Shown: positions 60,526-64,000 of the stretch, piece after piece
Numbering within the stretch: the stretch's first letter is position 1
How the letters are laid out: every line of letters starts with the position of its first letter
Source of the DNA: an uncultured Lachnospiraceae bacterium
GTDB lineage: Bacteria; Bacillota; Clostridia; Lachnospirales; Lachnospiraceae
Assembly (NCBI GenBank): GCA_910584585.1
Contig: CAJUBP010000011.1
Coordinates: forward strand, 1 to 64,000
Direction: 5' to 3'
Length of the DNA: 64,000 bases
The notes under the pieces: generated by a model
The model's input: only the letters and a program-made list of their open reading frames with translations
Told to the model about the DNA's origin: nothing
Database searches by the model: none
Translations under genes and position numbers: made by a program

Positions 60526-62586
60526 ATGGTATTGGAAAAGATAGAAAAGCCCAATGATATTAAGCAGATAGAAGAGTCGGAGCTGCCGGCGCTGGCAGAG
60601 GAAATCCGGGATTTTTTAATTCACCAGGTTTCAGAACGGGGCGGCCATCTGGCTTCTAACCTGGGGGTGGTGGAGCTTACCATGGCAATGCATCTTTATT
60701 TTCAATTGCCGGAGGATAAGATTATCTGGGATGTAGGGCACCAGTCTTATACCCATAAGCTTTTAACGGGGCGGAAGGAAGGATTTGAGACACTGCGGCA
60801 GTTCGGCGGCATGAGCGGATTTCCCAAGCGGAAAGAAAGCGACTGTGACAGTTTTGACACGGGACACAGTTCCACTTCTATTTCGGCGGGACTGGGGTAC
60901 GCGGCGGCAAGGGAGATTACAGGAGACAGTTACCGGGTGGTTTCTGTCATCGGCGACGGCGCGCTGACCGGCGGCATGGCTTACGAAGCGCTGAACAATG
61001 CCGCGCTGCTGGAAACAAATTTTATCATTGTATTAAATGATAATAAAATGTCTATTTCTGAAAATGTAGGCGGGCTTTCCAGTCATTTGGGAAATCTGCG
61101 CACGGCGGAAGCTTATCAGGGTCTGAAGACAGGGGTGACCAATTCCCTGAACCGGATTCCGGTCTACGGAGAACGGATGGTGGAACGGATTCGCCGGACC
61201 AAAAGCGGCATCAAACAGCTTCTGATCCCTGGCATGCTTTTTGAAAATATGGGGATCACCTATTTGGGGCCTGTGGACGGCCATGATATCAATGGGATGC
61301 TGCGGATCTTCCGGGAAGCCTCCAAAGTAAACGGCGCCGTGCTGGTGCATGTCATTACCCAGAAGGGCAGAGGGTATCTTCCGGCAGAGCGCCATCCGGC
61401 CAGATTTCACGGGACAGACGCTTTTGAAATTGAGACGGGCCTTCCCAAAAAGAAGCGCACCGCGGCCAATTACACCGATGTTTTTTCCACAGTGATGCGC
61501 AAACTGGGAGAACGGGATGAAAAAGTAGTCGCCATTACCGCAGCCATGGAAGACGGAACCGGATTAAAGCGTTTCCACAATATGTTCCCGGATCGTTTTT
61601 TTGACGTGGGAATTGCAGAGGGACATGCAGTGACTTTTGCGGCGGGGCTGGCGGCGGCTGGGATGAAACCTGTGCTGGCAGTGTACTCTTCTTTTCTTCA
61701 AAGGGCATATGATCAGATGCTGCATGATGTGTGCATCCAGGATCTTCCGGTAACCTTTACTGTGGATCGGGCAGGGCTTGTGGGAAGCGACGGAGAGACC
61801 CATCAGGGGATCTTTGATTTGTCTTATCTTTCTACGATTCCCAATATGAGCATACTGGCCCCCAAGAATAAGTGGGAGCTTTCTGATATGGTGAAATTTG
61901 CGGTGAATTTCGGGCATCCGATTGCCATCCGGTATCCCAGAGGACAAGCTTATGACGGACTAAAAGAGCACAGAGAGAAAATCATTTACGGGAAAAGCGA
62001 AGTGATTTACTGGAAAAATAAGTTGCCGGGAGAGGCTTTCGAACTCCATTCTGAGCAGAAAGAAGGGGCTGAAGCCAAAGTTCCGTTTGTCCCAGGGGAA
62101 CCGGCTTCCGGCAGGATCGCGCTTCTGGCGGTAGGCAGCATGGTGAAAACGGCAGAGGAAGTCTGGCGGAAATTGAGGGAAGAATACCAGTGTACACTGG
62201 TGAATGTCCGGTTTGTGAAACCCATGGATACGGAATTAATAGAGCTGTTGGCAAAAGAGCATGATCTTCTGGTAACAATGGAAGAAAATGTCCTGAGCGG
62301 AGGCTTTGGAGAGCATGCGGCCCGATATCTGAAAAGCCTTCAGGAAGGGGAAGTTTCTGACTGTCCATCAAATTTGCCGGGACAGAAAAAGGATTTTGGT
62401 GAAGAACACTCCGGGCAGGCCGGAATACTAAATATTGCAATTCCGGATATTTACGTGGAGCATGGAAATGTAGAGGTTCTCCGAAAAGAACTGGGAATTG
62501 ACAGTGAATCTGTCACTGGCAGGATTTTAGCAGCGATGAAATCTGATTGTGAAGGGGCAATAAACCGAAAGAAAGGCGCAACATGA
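60526..62586 (+). CDS. dxs: 1-Deoxy-D-xylulose-5-phosphate synthase
   Basis: The 686-residue thiamine-diphosphate enzyme has GGHLASNLGVVELT, the ThDP motif GDGALTGGMAYEALNN, and the transketolase-like domain with SFLQRAYDQMLHDV and DRAGLVGSDGETHQG. It is the first step of the MEP isoprenoid pathway. It is longer than usual (about 620) because of two inserts in the C-terminal part (about residues 505-525 and 605-630). AAAGGGGGG lies upstream of ATG 60526. The end overlaps tlyA (ATGA). Confidence 0.95.
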   Translation: MVLEKIEKPNDIKQIEESELPALAEEIRDFLIHQVSERGGHLASNLGVVELTMAMHLYFQLPEDKIIWDVGHQSYTHKLLTGRKEGFETLRQFGGMSGFPKRKESDCDSFDTGHSSTSISAGLGYAAAREITGDSYRVVSVIGDGALTGGMAYEALNNAALLETNFIIVLNDNKMSISENVGGLSSHLGNLRTAEAYQGLKTGVTNSLNRIPVYGERMVERIRRTKSGIKQLLIPGMLFENMGITYLGPVDGHDINGMLRIFREASKVNGAVLVHVITQKGRGYLPAERHPARFHGTDAFEIETGLPKKKRTAANYTDVFSTVMRKLGERDEKVVAITAAMEDGTGLKRFHNMFPDRFFDVGIAEGHAVTFAAGLAAAGMKPVLAVYSSFLQRAYDQMLHDVCIQDLPVTFTVDRAGLVGSDGETHQGIFDLSYLSTIPNMSILAPKNKWELSDMVKFAVNFGHPIAIRYPRGQAYDGLKEHREKIIYGKSEVIYWKNKLPGEAFELHSEQKEGAEAKVPFVPGEPASGRIALLAVGSMVKTAEEVWRKLREEYQCTLVNVRFVKPMDTELIELLAKEHDLLVTMEENVLSGGFGEHAARYLKSLQEGEVSDCPSNLPGQKKDFGEEHSGQAGILNIAIPDIYVEHGNVEVLRKELGIDSESVTGRILAAMKSDCEGAINRKKGAT

Positions 62587-63380
62587 AAGAAAGATTGGAT
62601 GTGCTGTTAACGCAGCGGGGCCTTGCCCCTTCCAGAGAAAAAGCAAAGGCCATGATTATGGAAGGAAACGTATTTGTAGACGGCCAGCGGGAGGACAAGG
62701 CCGGAACTTCTTTTGACGAAAAGGTCGCTATAGAAGTTCGGGGAAATACCCTGAAATATGTCAGCCGGGGCGGCCTGAAGCTGGAAAAGGCAATACAGAA
62801 TTTTGATATCAGCCTTACGGATAAAATCTGCATGGATATCGGGGCGTCTACCGGAGGCTTTACCGACTGTATGCTTCAAAACGGCGCGGCAAAAGTCTAT
62901 GCGGTAGATGTGGGATACGGTCAGTTTGCCTGGAAGCTGAGGCAGGATCAGCGGGTGGTCTGTATGGAAAAGACAAATATCCGCTATGTAACGCCGGAAG
63001 ATATCGGAGATGTGCTGGATTTTGCTTCGGTGGATGTCTCTTTTATTTCTCTTACCAAAGTGCTGCCGGCGGCAAAAGAGCTTCTCAGTGAAACAGGTGA
63101 AATGATATGTCTGATAAAACCTCAGTTTGAGGCCGGAAAAGAAAAAGTGGGGAAGAAAGGCGTGGTCAGGGATCCTAAAGTGCATCAGGAGGTCATTGAG
63201 AGGATTCTGGCGTTTGCGGAAGAAACAGGCTTTGCTGTCCGCAGCCTGGAATTTTCTCCCATTAAAGGGCCTGAGGGAAATATCGAATATCTGGTACATA
63301 TACAAAAAGGAATGGAACGTCAGGAGGAGCCGGTGGATGTGGCGGCTGTGGTAGCGCAGGCCCATGGGACACTGACCTAA
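62583..63380 (+). CDS. tlyA: TlyA family rRNA 2'-O-methyltransferase
   Basis: The 265-residue protein has an N-terminal S4 domain (RLDVLLTQRGLAPSREKA) and an FtsJ-like methyltransferase domain with DIGASTGGFTDCML and DVGYGQ. TlyA methylates 16S and/or 23S rRNA riboses; older annotations call it hemolysin A. It overlaps dxs by four bases and precedes nadK by four. Confidence 0.92.
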   Translation: MKERLDVLLTQRGLAPSREKAKAMIMEGNVFVDGQREDKAGTSFDEKVAIEVRGNTLKYVSRGGLKLEKAIQNFDISLTDKICMDIGASTGGFTDCMLQNGAAKVYAVDVGYGQFAWKLRQDQRVVCMEKTNIRYVTPEDIGDVLDFASVDVSFISLTKVLPAAKELLSETGEMICLIKPQFEAGKEKVGKKGVVRDPKVHQEVIERILAFAEETGFAVRSLEFSPIKGPEGNIEYLVHIQKGMERQEEPVDVAAVVAQAHGTLT

Positions 63381-63384
63381 AATT

Positions 63385-64000
63385 ATGAAACATTTTTATA
63401 TTATTGTAAATCCCGCAAGGGACGCTCATTTGAAATTAACAAAAAAGATCCAGGATTTCATAATCGAAAAGGGCGGAATATGCGAATATCAGGCTAATCT
63501 GGAATTAGAGGGCATCCCCTTCGACCGAAAGAAAATCCCGGAAGATACGGAATGCATTCTGGTAGTGGGAGGAGACGGCACGCTGCTTCGGGCGGCCAGA
63601 AATATTGCGGAGCGGGATATTCCCCTGATTGGAATCAATACCGGCCATCTGGGATATCTCTGCGAGCTGGAAGCGGATACGGCCATTGCCGGAGCAGAGC
63701 AGCTGTTGGCGGGTGAAAGATATACCATTGAGCGGCGGATGCAGTTATCCGGCTGCTGCATTACAAGGGCAGGACGGGAGCCGGAGCGGACGGCCTTAAA
63801 TGATATTGTCATTCACCGCTGCGGCAGACTGCAGGTGGTGGATTTGATTATTTCTGTCAATGGAGAATATTTGAATACCTACCGGGCAGACGGTATGATT
63901 CTTGCGACCCCCACTGGTTCCACCGGCTACAGCATGTCCTGCGGAGGGCCGATTGTAGATCCCAAGGCCAGCCTTTTGCTGGTCACCCCCATCAGTCCCC
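63385..64000 (+). CDS. nadK: NAD kinase, 3' part beyond window
   Basis: The frame starts at ATG 63385 (MKHFYIIVNPARDAHLKL) and is still open at base 64000, after 205 codons. It shows the NAD kinase motif VVGGDGTLLRAAR, the conserved NTGHLGYL, NDIVIHR and TPTGSTGYSMSCGGPIVDP. It phosphorylates NAD to NADP. It continues the nusB-to-tlyA operon. The ribosome site is weak, suggesting coupling with tlyA. Confidence 0.93.
   Translation, partial: MKHFYIIVNPARDAHLKLTKKIQDFIIEKGGICEYQANLELEGIPFDRKKIPEDTECILVVGGDGTLLRAARNIAERDIPLIGINTGHLGYLCELEADTAIAGAEQLLAGERYTIERRMQLSGCCITRAGREPERTALNDIVIHRCGRLQVVDLIISVNGEYLNTYRADGMILATPTGSTGYSMSCGGPIVDPKASLLLVTPISP

Overview
The window looks like the chromosome of a spore-forming anaerobic Bacillota, most likely a Lachnospiraceae-type gut bacterium. 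Supporting signs are spoIIM, an RNase Y gene with a GTG start, a recA-recX pair under a CGAAC-N4-GTTCG (DinR/LexA type) SOS box, the order asp23-nusB-xseA-xseB-ispA-dxs-tlyA-nadK, strong AGGAGG ribosome sites, and several zinc-ribbon or Big/Fn3 surface proteins of a kind common in that family. The assignment is inferred from gene content; no search was run.

Layout. (1) 1-5.1 kb: two membrane proteins with N-terminal zinc ribbons and a secreted Big2/Fn3 surface protein, AT-rich over much of its length. (2) 5.1-19.2 kb: an accessory island. A block holding an Rpn/PD-(D/E)XK nuclease gene, a small HTH gene, a conserved non-coding stretch and a tandem repeat occurs twice in direct orientation (about 5162-8156 and 16793-19215). 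Between the copies lie a tyrosine integrase with an in-frame TAG, a membrane protein, an oversized D12-class (Dam-like) DNA methyltransferase, a small unknown ORF, a 1.7-kb repeat array and a secreted protein. The island carries 26 exact copies (counted by eye) of the octamer GGGGTATC, all on the + strand, between nearly every gene and packed into the array at 14.3-16.0 kb. At least two breaks in homology between the two blocks fall at this motif. This is the most unusual part of the window and the best candidate for an undescribed system. (3) 19.2-24.6 kb: remnants (a ZIP transporter tail, a decayed tandem ABC exporter) around an intact FtsX-type ABC transporter behind a promoter with two GTTAG-N6-CTAAC operators, then a lipoprotein. 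(4) 24.6-41.3 kb: MATE pump, pepF, prfC, a PdaA-like deacetylase, a KdpDE-like two-component system, thioredoxin, recA-recX, rny, a NUDIX hydrolase, spoIIM, xerD, DAHP synthase and a chorismate mutase-shikimate kinase fusion. (5) 41.5-50.8 kb: a shikimate/quinate cluster: an Old-Yellow-Enzyme-type Fe-S flavoenzyme, a divergent LysR regulator, ydiB-like dehydrogenase, MFS carrier, type I 3-dehydroquinate dehydratase and a complete TRAP transporter. (6) 50.9-64 kb: tRNA-Arg(CCG), an SH3 lipoprotein, rluF-like pseudouridine synthase, ligA, a MITE-like inverted-repeat element, metA (Glu111, acetyl type), asp23 and the nusB-to-nadK operon, with nadK cut by the window edge.

How it works together: the shikimate-related genes form two units, a biosynthetic one (DAHP synthase, mutase-kinase) and an uptake/interconversion one (TRAP, MFS, YdiB, AroD, flavoenzyme). 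The nusB-nadK segment is a conventional housekeeping operon with overlapping ATGA junctions. The island is not a complete conjugative element or prophage; it looks like a decaying or modular region maintained by recombination between repeats.
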